Assembly (NCBI GenBank): GCA_017410325.1
Contig: JAFQRA010000038.1
Location: forward strand, 31,841 to 95,840
Direction: 5' to 3'
Source of the DNA: Clostridia bacterium
Lineage (GTDB): Bacteria; Bacillota; Clostridia; Oscillospirales; Acutalibacteraceae
Length of the DNA stretch: 64,000 nucleotides
This document shows positions 10,027-17,198 of this stretch, piece after piece. The position numbers were made by a program, and so were the translations under genes. Under the pieces are notes generated by a model, which did not search any database, was not told the origin of the DNA, and saw nothing but the letters and a program-made list of their open reading frames with translations. Numbering within the stretch: the first letter of the stretch is position 1; each line of letters begins with the position of its first letter.

Positions 10027-11676
10027 ATGGCAGCAATTACAGCATTTTTTGAATCCATCTTAACTAAAATTCTCACATTTTTTATCGGCTTGCTCGTAGC
10101 TGTTCCCGTTCCGATTCATATTTACGATGCGCCTGAGGGAGAAACCTACGATGTAAAAATTATGAGCTATAACATTTACGTTGCAGGTGCGGGTGAAACC
10201 AGCCCCGAAAACAGAACCGAGCTCGTGGTTAAAACCATACGCTCTGAAATGCCTGATTCCTTCGGCCTTCAGGAGGCTGATTGGGGCTGGATGAGCCGTA
10301 TCAGCGAAGCTCTGCCCGAGTACGCCTATGTCGGTGTCGGCAGAGATGACGGCGAGCAGGGCGGCGAATTTTCCCCCGTTTTCTATCTGAAGGACAAGTA
10401 CAATCTTGTCGATTCGGGCACTTTCTGGCTTTCAAAGACTCCCGAAAAGCCCTCCAGAGGCTGGGACGCTATGATGAAGCGCATCTGCTCCTATGCCGTG
10501 CTCGAGGACAAGGATACCGGCAGACGCTATGCCCACTACAATGCTCACTTTGACCATATAGGTAAAAATGCCCGTGCAAACAGCGCTCAGCTTATTGTTG
10601 AAAAGACCGCCGGCTACGAAATCCCCGTTGTGCTTACCGGTGACTTCAACTGTGACGAGGGCACAGCACCGTATAACACGATTGTCAGCGGCGGCTTTGC
10701 CGACACAAAATACATGGCAAAGGACACAATGGATATCGGCTCCTTCCACAATTTCGGCGTGAACGATGTCTATGACGGCAGGTCACCGATTGATTTTATC
10801 TTTGTTACCGCAGGCAAGGGCTATGCAAAGAATTACCGTGTGCTTGACCAAAAGGTTGACGGTAAGTATTCTTCCGACCACTTCCCCGTGGTTTCCGAAA
10901 TTCAGCTTTGCTGCGGCGAGGAGCTCACAGAGCAGCTCAGAGTAATGTCCTATAACCTTCGTTTCAGCGACCCGCTTAAGCGCCTTACGGGTGTAACCGG
11001 CGTTATCAATCAGGTTTCTCCCGATGTGCTCGGCACACAGGAGGCAACACCCGAGTGGATGGAATACCTCGGCATTGCTTACGGCGGTGTTTACGGTGTG
11101 ATAGGTGTCGGCAGAGACGACGGCGCAAACGAGGGCGAGCACGCCGCTATTTTCTACAGAAAAGACAAGCTCAAGGTTGTTGACAGCGGCACCTTCTGGC
11201 TTTCCGAAACACCCGATGTTCCTTCGGGCAGCTGGGACACAGCCTGCTGGAGAATCTGTACCTGGGCTGTGTTTGAAAGACTCAGCGACGGCAAGCAGTT
11301 TGTCCACCTCAACACTCACCTCGATCATGTCAGCGAGGAGGCACAGCTTCACCAGGCGGCTATGGTTATTGAAAAGGCAAAGAGCTTTGATATTCCCGTT
11401 GTAATCACGGGTGATATGAACGTAACGCCCTACAGCTCGGTTTACTCGGCATATACCGCAGAGTTTGATGACACGAGAGCCAAGGCGCCCGTTACCGACG
11501 ACTACCCGACCTATAACGGCTTTGACGAAACCAGAGCAAAGGAAGATATGAGCCTTATAGACTACTGCTTCTCAAAGGGCTTTACGGCACAGAGGTTTGA
11601 CGTTGTTGAGGGCAACTATTCCTCCGACCACTTTGCAATCTGGGCAGACCTGTCCTTTGAAACGGCGGCAAAATGA
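10027..11676 (+). CDS. Tandem EEP-domain phosphoesterase, membrane-anchored
   Basis: 549 residues. ATG 10027 is preceded by CGGAGG at 10014-10019 with 7 bases between; a TTG at 10009 would overlap that site and is not used. Residues about 5-32 form a hydrophobic N-terminal anchor. Two complete endonuclease/exonuclease/phosphatase (DNase I-like) domains follow: MSYNIY, LQEAD (E83), TGDFN, IDFIF and SSDHF (H285) in the first, and MSYNLR, TQEAT (E339), TGDMN, IDYCF and SSDHF (H535) in the second. Both keep the metal-binding Glu, the GD-N motif and the C-terminal DH pair, so both look catalytic. Known EEP substrates include sphingomyelin, phosphoinositides and DNA; the substrate here cannot be read from sequence. 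The 3' end overlaps maf. The two halves are clearly paralogous and probably arose by internal duplication. Confidence 0.88.
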   Translation: MAAITAFFESILTKILTFFIGLLVAVPVPIHIYDAPEGETYDVKIMSYNIYVAGAGETSPENRTELVVKTIRSEMPDSFGLQEADWGWMSRISEALPEYAYVGVGRDDGEQGGEFSPVFYLKDKYNLVDSGTFWLSKTPEKPSRGWDAMMKRICSYAVLEDKDTGRRYAHYNAHFDHIGKNARANSAQLIVEKTAGYEIPVVLTGDFNCDEGTAPYNTIVSGGFADTKYMAKDTMDIGSFHNFGVNDVYDGRSPIDFIFVTAGKGYAKNYRVLDQKVDGKYSSDHFPVVSEIQLCCGEELTEQLRVMSYNLRFSDPLKRLTGVTGVINQVSPDVLGTQEATPEWMEYLGIAYGGVYGVIGVGRDDGANEGEHAAIFYRKDKLKVVDSGTFWLSETPDVPSGSWDTACWRICTWAVFERLSDGKQFVHLNTHLDHVSEEAQLHQAAMVIEKAKSFDIPVVITGDMNVTPYSSVYSAYTAEFDDTRAKAPVTDDYPTYNGFDETRAKEDMSLIDYCFSKGFTAQRFDVVEGNYSSDHFAIWADLSFETAAK

Positions 11677-12248
11677 TGAAGGATGCAAAAATAATTCTCG
11701 CTTCCGCTTCGCCGAGAAGACGTGAGCTTTTAGCGCAGGCGGGCTTTGAGTTTGAGGTTGTTTCCTCGGACGTTGACGAGGTTGTTGACCCTTCGCTCAC
11801 ACCCGATAAGCTTGTAATGAGCCTGGCGCGGCAGAAGGCGCAGGCAGTGGCGCAAAACCGCACCGACTGTGTCGTAATCGGCTCGGATACCGTGGTTGTG
11901 CTCGACGGAAAAGTGCTCGGCAAGCCCCGTGATGAGGCGGATGCAGTCAGAATGCTTGAAAGCCTTTCGGGCAGAAAGCACGAGGTGTATACGGGTGTCT
12001 GCATTTCTTTTGCAGGTGAAACCCATTGCTTTTTTGAGCGCACAAGCGTGAATTTCTGCGAGCTTGACGGTGAGCAGATTAAAGCCTACGTTGCAACCGG
12101 AGAGCCTATGGACAAGGCAGGTGCCTACGGTATTCAGGGCAAGGGCTGTGTGCTTGTCGAGGGTATAGAGGGCGACTACTTTAATGTTGTGGGCTTCCCC
12201 GTTTCACGCTTCTGCCGTGAATATAAAAAGACGGTTGACAAGCAGTAA
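11673..12248 (+). CDS. maf: Maf-family nucleoside triphosphate pyrophosphatase
   Basis: 191 residues, the usual Maf length. The N-terminal ILASASPRRREL signature binds the substrate phosphates; SDTVV, GKPRD and the GAYGIQG loop are also present. Maf proteins hydrolyse non-canonical or pyrimidine NTPs (dTTP/UTP or m7GTP subclass) to NMP and pyrophosphate and are linked to septum formation in Bacillus. The ATG at 11673 overlaps the stop of the EEP gene, giving translational coupling; a second in-frame ATG at 11676 is equally possible. The end of the gene contains the -35 box of the promoter for the downstream metal operon. Confidence 0.93.
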   Translation: MMKDAKIILASASPRRRELLAQAGFEFEVVSSDVDEVVDPSLTPDKLVMSLARQKAQAVAQNRTDCVVIGSDTVVVLDGKVLGKPRDEADAVRMLESLSGRKHEVYTGVCISFAGETHCFFERTSVNFCELDGEQIKAYVATGEPMDKAGAYGIQGKGCVLVEGIEGDYFNVVGFPVSRFCREYKKTVDKQ

Positions 12249-12262
12249 AAAAGTGATATAAT
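12235..12262 (+). promoter_or_regulatory. Sigma-A promoter of the metal operon
   Basis: TTGACA (12235-12240), 16-base spacer, TATAAT (12257-12262), both boxes perfect. It lies across the 3' end of maf and reads into the dyad and then the Fur-family gene. The predicted start near 12269 falls inside the left arm of the dyad. Confidence 0.75.
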
Positions 12263-12264
12263 AA

Positions 12265-12312
12265 ACCGTGATTTGAAATTGAGTTTCAGTTTCAAATCAC
12301 GGTGCTTTTTGT
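12265..12312 (+). promoter_or_regulatory. Dyad: Fur-family operator and/or maf terminator
   Basis: Perfect 14-bp inverted repeat (12265-12278 and 12290-12303) followed by GCTTTTT. Nested inside is TGAAATTGAGTTTCA (12274-12288), which fits the 7-1-7 layout of Fur/Zur/PerR boxes (TGATAATNATTATCA) at most positions. It sits at the transcription start of a promoter that drives a Fur-family regulator, as expected for autorepression. It can also act as the intrinsic terminator for read-through from maf. The operator role is inferred. Confidence 0.6.
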
Positions 12313-12357
12313 TTAAACTTAAATTAAATTACCAAAATAAACCAAAGGTGAATTTTT

Positions 12358-12756
12358 ATGTCGCAGTACAACACAAAGCAGGGTGAAACTCTGCTGCGCT
12401 TTTTACAAGAAAACAGCTCGCGCCATTTTACCGCCGCCGAAATTGAAACACAGCTTGCACTTACGGGCGAAAAGCTCGGCAAGGCCACCGTTTACCGCAG
12501 GCTTGACCGCCTTGTGGAAGGGGGAAAGGTGCGCCGCTTTGTGGCGGACGATGCTAAAAGCTGCTGCTACCAGTATATCGGTGACGGGCACTGCAGGGAG
12601 CATTTTCACCTCAAGTGCTACAAGTGCGGTGAACTGCTTCATGTTGAGTGTGATTACCTTGACAAAATGCAGGCTCATATTTTAGAGCACCACGGCTTTA
12701 CCGTGGACAGGGAAAAAATTACAATCTGCGGAGTGTGCGAAAAATGCAGCGTATAA
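12358..12756 (+). CDS. Fur-family metal-responsive repressor, probably Zur-like
   Basis: 132 residues, normal for Fur/Zur/PerR. An N-terminal winged helix (ATVYRRLDRLVEGG recognition region, about residues 40-55) is followed by the dimerisation domain with HFHLKCYKCGE and a C-terminal CGVCEKC, which together supply the two CxxC pairs of the structural zinc site. The His/Cys-rich sensing region is HCREHFH. The gene heads an operon with a ZnuA-like binding protein and an ABC ATPase, so zinc (or manganese) is the likely signal rather than iron. ATG 12358 follows AAAGGTG at 12343-12349. The gene overlaps the next by TAATG. Confidence 0.88.
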   Translation: MSQYNTKQGETLLRFLQENSSRHFTAAEIETQLALTGEKLGKATVYRRLDRLVEGGKVRRFVADDAKSCCYQYIGDGHCREHFHLKCYKCGELLHVECDYLDKMQAHILEHHGFTVDREKITICGVCEKCSV

Positions 12757-13691
12757 TGAAAATAAGCTCTCTTTTGCTGTGCCTTTGCCTCGTTTTCGGT
12801 CTGGCGGCTTGCGGTGATGGCGTTGAGCAAAAGGAAGAAAGCCAAAAACTGAAAATAGTGTGCACGCTGTTTCCGCAGTATGATTTTACCCGTCAGCTTG
12901 TCGGAGATAAGGCGGAGGTTACACTGCTTCTCACTCCGGGCACGGACAGCCACAGCTACGACCCGAGCCCTGTTGATATGGTTAAAATCAACGGGAGCGA
13001 CCTGTTTATCTACACGGGTCCGCTTATGGAGGGCTGGGCGGCAGAGGTTGTCGGCACGCTTAACGAAAGCGTTGCCGTTTTAAGCTTGGCGGAAGGCAAA
13101 AGGCTCAAGGAGAATACGGACGTTTATTCAAGCCATGTTGAAGAAGACCACGACCATTCGGCTGACCCGCATATCTGGACTTCACCCGTAAATGCAATGC
13201 TTATCGTGCAGGAAATCTGCGATAAAATCTGCGAAGCGGACCCCGAAAACGCGGCGTTTTACAGAGGTAACGAGGAGGAATATCTCAACAAGCTGGAAGA
13301 GCTCGACAGCGCGATACGTGCCGTTACCGACAAGGCGGAAAACAAAACGGTTGTTATGTGCGACCGCTTTGCTCTTATCTATTTTTGCGAGGAGTACTCG
13401 CTTGATTATATTGCCGCCTTTGATGCGTGTACTTCCAATACAGAGCCGAGCCCTGCCGTTATAGTTGAAATAACGAAAACCGTGCAAAACAAAAATATTC
13501 CCGCTGTTTTCTGTGCGGAGCTTTCCAACCGCAAGGTTGCTCAAGCCGTTTCGGCGCAGACGGGGGCGCAGGTGCTTGAGCTTCATTCCTGCCACAACCT
13601 TTCAGCGGATGATTTCAATGCGGGCGAAACCTACCTTTCGCTTATGTACAAAAATGCAGATAATCTGAAAATTGCTTTAGGTGTAAACTGA
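12756..13691 (+). CDS. Metal ABC transporter substrate-binding lipoprotein, ZnuA/AdcA-like
   Basis: 311 residues. I chose the ATG at 12756, which overlaps the upstream stop (TAATG) and gives a clean lipoprotein signal ending LAAC with lipidated Cys19; GTG 12735 and ATG 12744 are alternatives. The fold is a cluster A-I (ZnuA/PsaA) metal receptor: first ligand His66 (TDSHSYDP), a His-rich loop HVEEDHDHSADPH with His139 as second ligand, then MCDRF where many family members have HDAF, and the TSNTEPS region with Glu230. The Cys-Asp-Arg-Phe variant resembles the clostridial subgroup with DRFPFRYF. It captures zinc or manganese outside the membrane. It is coupled to the ATPase gene by an ATGA overlap. 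Confidence 0.87.
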   Translation: MKISSLLLCLCLVFGLAACGDGVEQKEESQKLKIVCTLFPQYDFTRQLVGDKAEVTLLLTPGTDSHSYDPSPVDMVKINGSDLFIYTGPLMEGWAAEVVGTLNESVAVLSLAEGKRLKENTDVYSSHVEEDHDHSADPHIWTSPVNAMLIVQEICDKICEADPENAAFYRGNEEEYLNKLEELDSAIRAVTDKAENKTVVMCDRFALIYFCEEYSLDYIAAFDACTSNTEPSPAVIVEITKTVQNKNIPAVFCAELSNRKVAQAVSAQTGAQVLELHSCHNLSADDFNAGETYLSLMYKNADNLKIALGVN

Positions 13692-14386
13692 TGGAAAAAA
13701 TTGTTGAAGTAAAAAACTTAACAATGAGCTACGAGCGAATGGAGGTGCTCAAAGATGTCAGCTTTTCGCTCGGGCAGGGCGAGTGGCTGAGCATTGTCGG
13801 CGAAAACGGCTCGGGCAAAACCACTCTGCTTAAAGGCATTGCAGGTCTGCTTCCGCTCAAAGAAGGAAGTGTCAGCTTCGGCGGCGGTGTCACGAGAAAA
13901 ACCGTGGGCTATCTGCCGCAGCAGACGGCCGTTCAGCGCGATTTTCCCGCTTGTGTTCACGAGGTTGTGCTTTCGGGCTGTACGGGCAGTATGTTCGGCT
14001 TTCACACCCGTGCGGACAAGCGCCGTGCACACGAGGCAATACACGAGCTCGGCATTGAGGAAATCCACCACAGACCGTACTGCGATTTGTCGGGCGGTCA
14101 GCAGCAGCGAGTGCTGCTTGCCCGTGCACTTTGTGCAACTCAAAAGCTCTTGCTTTTAGATGAGCCCGTAACGGGTCTTGACCCGCTTGTTTCAGCGGAA
14201 ATGTACGCTTCAATCCACGCTCTCAACAAGAAAAGGGGAGTGGCGGTAATAATGGTTTCGCACGATATTGCAGGTGCGGTAAAATATTCGGATAAAATTC
14301 TTCACATCGGCAGCTCCGTGGAATTCTTCGGCACAACCGAGGAATATCTTGAAAGTGAGCTGGGCAGACGCTTTGCAGGAAAATAA
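13691..14386 (+). CDS. Metal ABC transporter ATPase, ZnuC-like
   Basis: 231 residues. Walker A GENGSGKTT (37-45), signature LSGGQQQR, Walker B LLLLDEP, and the H-loop in VSHDIAG. The protein energises uptake of the metal delivered by the adjacent lipoprotein. Its ATG overlaps the receptor stop. An integral-membrane permease (ZnuB/AdcB) should complete the transporter and normally follows here, but the next gene, 21 bases on, encodes a MATE exporter. The permease must be elsewhere or lost. Confidence 0.88.
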   Translation: MEKIVEVKNLTMSYERMEVLKDVSFSLGQGEWLSIVGENGSGKTTLLKGIAGLLPLKEGSVSFGGGVTRKTVGYLPQQTAVQRDFPACVHEVVLSGCTGSMFGFHTRADKRRAHEAIHELGIEEIHHRPYCDLSGGQQQRVLLARALCATQKLLLLDEPVTGLDPLVSAEMYASIHALNKKRGVAVIMVSHDIAGAVKYSDKILHIGSSVEFFGTTEEYLESELGRRFAGK

Positions 14387-14407
14387 GGTGGAAGGTGGTG
14401 AGCATAA

Positions 14408-15766
14408 GTGGCAAAGGAAATTATAGCGGATTACACAAGCGGTAAAATCGGCAGTCAGCTTCTGCGCTTTTCCGTGCCGTTTATGCTTTCCAACGGTCTG
14501 CAGGTGCTTTATTCGCTTGTGGATATGATAGTTGTCGGCAAGTACGTCGGCAGTCCCGGCCTTTCCGCCGTTTCAACCGCAAGCCAGATTTTTACGTTTA
14601 TGACTATGCTTGCCCTGGGCTTTTCAAACAGCGGTCAGATGCTCATAGCGCAGTATATCGGCAAAGGTGAGCGTGAAAAAATCGGCTCGGTTGTGTCAAC
14701 GCTTTTTATAATTATCACTGCCTTTTCTGCGGTGATGAGCGTAGTTGGCCTCATCTTCGGCAGAAGTGTTTTAACGCTTCTGAATACGCCTGATGAAGCG
14801 TTTGAATACGCTATGGATTACACGGTGGTTTGCAGTATAGGCATATTTTTCTCCTACGGCTACAATATGGTTTCCGCAATTTTTCGTGGAATGGGCGACA
14901 GCAAGCACCCCTTTGTTTTTATACTTATTGCTTCCGCCATCAATATTGTGCTTGACATTTATTTTATAAAGTATCTCGGCTGGGCAACCATGGGCGCAGC
15001 GCTTGCTACAATTATCGGTCAGGCGTTTTCTTTTGTTGCGGCGGTAATTTTCCTTATTGTCCGCCGTGACACTCTCGGCTTTGAGGTCAGTAAGGAAACC
15101 TTAAAGCCCGACAAAACAAGCGCAAGACTGCTCGTCAAGCTCGGCATACCCTACGCTTCGCAGTCCTGTGCGGTAAACCTTTCAATGATGTTTGTAAACA
15201 GCCTTGTAAACGATGTCAGCGTTGCGGCCTCCGCAGTATTCGGTGTCGGCGTAAAGGTTGACGACATCGTAAACAAAATTACTCAAGGCATAGCCTTCGC
15301 TTCTTCAACTATGTGTGCGCAGAATATTGCCGCGGGCAACAAAAAGCGCACGGTTAAAATCTCGCTGACAACGGGCGCTTATTGCGCAATTTTCTATGCG
15401 ATTTTTGCCCTGTTTTTAGTGCTTTTCCACGAGCCGATTTACGGCGTTTTCACCGATGACCCTGCCGTAATTGAGCTTTCCTCCGTCTTTGTTTCCGCAA
15501 TATTGTGGAGCTTCCCTGCAATGACGCTTATGCGCACGGGCTTCGGCTTCCTGCGTGGCTTGGGCAACGCAAAAATAACGCTTGCCTTTGGCCTTACGGA
15601 TGCACTGGTGCTTCGTGTGGGCTTAAGCTACCTGTTCGGCATAGTGATGAATATGGGGCTTTACGGATTTTTCCTCGGCTACGGTCTTGCCGCCTTCGGC
15701 ACGGGAATACCTGCCTGCCTGTATTTGTTCTTCGGCAAGTGGGAGAATTACAAACTGATAAAATAA
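14408..15766 (+). CDS. MATE-family multidrug/metabolite exporter
   Basis: 452 residues with about twelve hydrophobic segments in two related halves (about 1-220 and 235-452), the MatE repeat arrangement. N-terminal SGKIGSQLLRFSVPFML and VDMIVVGKYVG are typical of the clostridial DinF/NorM-like branch. The GTG start at 14408 is preceded by AAGGTGGTG; no better ATG exists in the conserved N-terminus. MATE proteins expel cationic compounds using Na+ or H+ gradients; the substrate is unknown. It is probably co-transcribed with the metal operon upstream (21-base gap) and ends at a terminator shared with the convergent ybjQ gene. Confidence 0.9.
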   Translation: MAKEIIADYTSGKIGSQLLRFSVPFMLSNGLQVLYSLVDMIVVGKYVGSPGLSAVSTASQIFTFMTMLALGFSNSGQMLIAQYIGKGEREKIGSVVSTLFIIITAFSAVMSVVGLIFGRSVLTLLNTPDEAFEYAMDYTVVCSIGIFFSYGYNMVSAIFRGMGDSKHPFVFILIASAINIVLDIYFIKYLGWATMGAALATIIGQAFSFVAAVIFLIVRRDTLGFEVSKETLKPDKTSARLLVKLGIPYASQSCAVNLSMMFVNSLVNDVSVAASAVFGVGVKVDDIVNKITQGIAFASSTMCAQNIAAGNKKRTVKISLTTGAYCAIFYAIFALFLVLFHEPIYGVFTDDPAVIELSSVFVSAILWSFPAMTLMRTGFGFLRGLGNAKITLAFGLTDALVLRVGLSYLFGIVMNMGLYGFFLGYGLAAFGTGIPACLYLFFGKWENYKLIK

Positions 15767-15779
15767 TAAATACGAAAAA

Positions 15780-15812
15780 ACAGCGTATCTGCACAAAAAA
15801 CAGATACGCTGT
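15780..15812. terminator. Bidirectional terminator between MATE and ybjQ
   Basis: 12-bp perfect stem (15780-15791 and 15801-15812) between convergent genes. On the minus strand it is followed by a run of six T, so it is strongest for the ybjQ transcript. Confidence 0.75.
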
Positions 15813-15833
15813 AATTGTTTGAGTAACAAAAAT

Positions 15834-16151
15834 TTACTTGTTGATAAACTTAACGGCGGTGCCGTATACGATAACCTCTGCTGCGCCCTGCATAACAGCA
15901 GAAGAAGCATAGCGGATATTCACAACGGCATCTGCGCCCAGCTCTTCAGCTTCGGCAACCATTCTTTTTGTGGCAAGTGCCCGTGCTTCGTTCATCATTT
16001 CGTTATAGGCTTTAAGTTCGCCGCCTACCAGAGTTTTAAAGCTCTGTGTGATATCTTTGCCGATATTCTTGGACTGAATTGTGCTGCCCTTTACAAGGGA
16101 GAGAGTCTCCAGCTCTTTACCGCTGATATAATCAGTATTTACTAATATCAT
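15834..16151 (-). CDS. YbjQ/UPF0145 family protein
   Basis: 105 residues from ATG 16151, which has AAAGGTG six bases upstream; a GTG nine bases earlier falls inside that site. Family hallmarks are visible: an initial ILVNTDYISGKE strand, GSTIQSKNIGKDI, the alpha-helix with NEARALATKRM and the LGADAVVNIRY strand. YbjQ (heavy-metal-binding domain, formerly DUF74) forms pentameric rings; its cellular role is not settled. The gene overlaps the small membrane protein gene upstream by 20 bases, so the two are translated from one message. Confidence 0.88.
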   Translation of the reverse strand: MILVNTDYISGKELETLSLVKGSTIQSKNIGKDITQSFKTLVGGELKAYNEMMNEARALATKRMVAEAEELGADAVVNIRYASSAVMQGAAEVIVYGTAVKFINK

Positions 16152-16356
16152 CTTCTTCACCTTTCTTTATCTCGTTTATTCTTTCTATGCAAACCTTGAC
16201 CATTACTGCCGAAAGCACAACGGGGAATATGCCGAAAGCGTATTTCCAGATACCGTCAAGCAGCGAAATTAAAAAGCCAAAGTAAACAACGTAATAAAGT
16301 ATCACCAGTACGGATATTACAACAGGCGCAATCATTTTCCTTCGATGATTTTTCAA
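16132..16356 (-). CDS. Small two-helix membrane protein
   Basis: About 74 residues. Two hydrophobic segments (about IAPVVISVLVILYYVVYF and the stretch around FGIFPVVLSAVMV) are separated by a short loop, followed by a charged tail KKGEEDDISKY. I do not recognise a family. TTG 16356 has GGGGTG six bases upstream and is my choice; a GTG at 16365 without a good site would add three residues. It overlaps ybjQ, so a shared role at the membrane is possible but not shown. Confidence 0.65.
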   Translation of the reverse strand: MKNHRRKMIAPVVISVLVILYYVVYFGFLISLLDGIWKYAFGIFPVVLSAVMVKVCIERINEIKKGEEDDISKY

Positions 16357-16391
16357 CTTTATCACCCCGTCAGATTCTTATCTTTGAAATA

Positions 16392-16420
16392 ATTATATCA
16401 CACTTATTATATAATTACAA
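16392..16420 (-). promoter_or_regulatory. Promoter of the small membrane protein-ybjQ operon
   Basis: On the minus strand: TTGTAA (16420-16415), 17-base spacer, TATAAT (16397-16392), about 35 bases before the start codon. Confidence 0.6.
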
Positions 16421-16522
16421 TCGGGTAAGAGTGGTTCTGAAAATAATTGGTGATAATAGTAACAGATAACAAATATGAGATAACTGATATTTTTTATTCT
16501 TGAAAAATTTTTTAAAAATCTC

Positions 16523-16551
16523 TTGACATTTGGAATTTAAATGGATATAAT
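16523..16551 (+). promoter_or_regulatory. tRNA-Gln promoter
   Basis: TTGACA (16523-16528), 17-base spacer, TATAAT (16546-16551); the start is predicted near 16558, six bases before the tRNA. Confidence 0.85.
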
Positions 16552-16563
16552 ATACTTCGTCGT

Positions 16564-16637
16564 TGGGGAATAGTGTAACGGTAGCACGACAGACTCTGAC
16601 TCTGTTTGTTGGGGTTCGAATCCCTATTCCCCAGCCA
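16564..16637 (+). tRNA. tRNA-Gln (CTG anticodon)
   Basis: Full cloverleaf: acceptor TGGGGAA/TTCCCCA, D arm GTG-TAACGGTAG-CAC, anticodon stem ACAGA/TCTGT with loop CTCTGAC (anticodon CTG), T arm with GGTTCGAATCC, discriminator G and an encoded CCA. It has its own promoter and terminator. Confidence 0.95.
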
Positions 16638-16674
16638 AAAAAGACAAGTTTCGACAGAAACTTGTCTTTTTTTA
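16638..16674 (+). terminator. tRNA-Gln terminator
   Basis: 12-bp stem (16641-16652 and 16657-16668) followed by a run of T, directly after CCA. Confidence 0.85.
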
Positions 16675-16676
16675 TC

Positions 16677-16796
16677 CATTGCGAAAGCAATGGCATATCA
16701 TCGCCGTCAGGCGCATATCATCACACGTAGTGTGCATATCATCACCGTAGGCTGTATACCTGCTTTCGCAATGATGATATACAATGCTTCGCATTG
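16677..16796. repeat. Hairpin array built on GCATATCATC
   Basis: Three direct copies of GCATATCATC (16693, 16713, 16734; period 20-21) each precede a different small hairpin (GCC/GGC, ACAC/GTGT, ACC/GGCT). An inverted copy GATGATATAC lies at 16773-16782. A perfect 13-bp inverted repeat (16677-16689 and 16761-16773) encloses the array, and hairpins CCATTGC/GCAATGG and CAATGC/GCATTG lie at either end. No coding potential was seen. Confidence 0.8.
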
Positions 16797-16855
16797 ATTT
16801 TGGCGAGACTTTATAGTATAATCATCCCGACAATACGAATTTACGCAGGTGTAAT

Positions 16856-17185
16856 ATGGCTTCAAGTAAAGAATATCTGAATTTTATTATAGAACAGTTA
16901 TCCGAATTGGAAGAAATCACATACAGAGCGATGATGGGCGAATATATCATCTACTATCGTGGAAAACTCGTTGGCGGTATATATGATGACAGATTGCTTG
17001 TGAAGCCTGTTAAAGCTGCGGTTTCTCTTATGCCGAACGCAACATTTGAACTGCCTTATGAGGGTGCAAAAGAAATGCTGTTGGTTGACGATGTTGACAA
17101 CAGAGATTTCCTTGCAGAGCTTTTCAACGCTATGTATGATGAACTTCCGTTACCGAAGAAAAAAGATAGACAAATAAGAATTTAG
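16856..17185 (+). CDS. TfoX N-terminal domain protein
   Basis: 109 residues. The whole protein matches the TfoX/Sxy N-terminal fold: YRAMMGEYIIYYRGKLVGGI and DDRLLVKPVKA are the usual signature, with a basic tail KKKDRQIRI. The C-terminal TfoX domain is missing, which is common in Bacillota. TfoX/Sxy regulates competence in gamma-proteobacteria; in Clostridia these short forms have no assigned role. It starts the AT-rich islet downstream of tRNA-Gln and is 13 bases from the CPBP gene. Confidence 0.85.
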   Translation: MASSKEYLNFIIEQLSELEEITYRAMMGEYIIYYRGKLVGGIYDDRLLVKPVKAAVSLMPNATFELPYEGAKEMLLVDDVDNRDFLAELFNAMYDELPLPKKKDRQIRI

Positions 17186-17198
17186 AGGCGCAAATAAT

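Noticed and set aside
16415-16696. Frame crossing tRNA-Gln
   Set aside because: It runs through the tRNA and its promoter and has no ribosome binding site.
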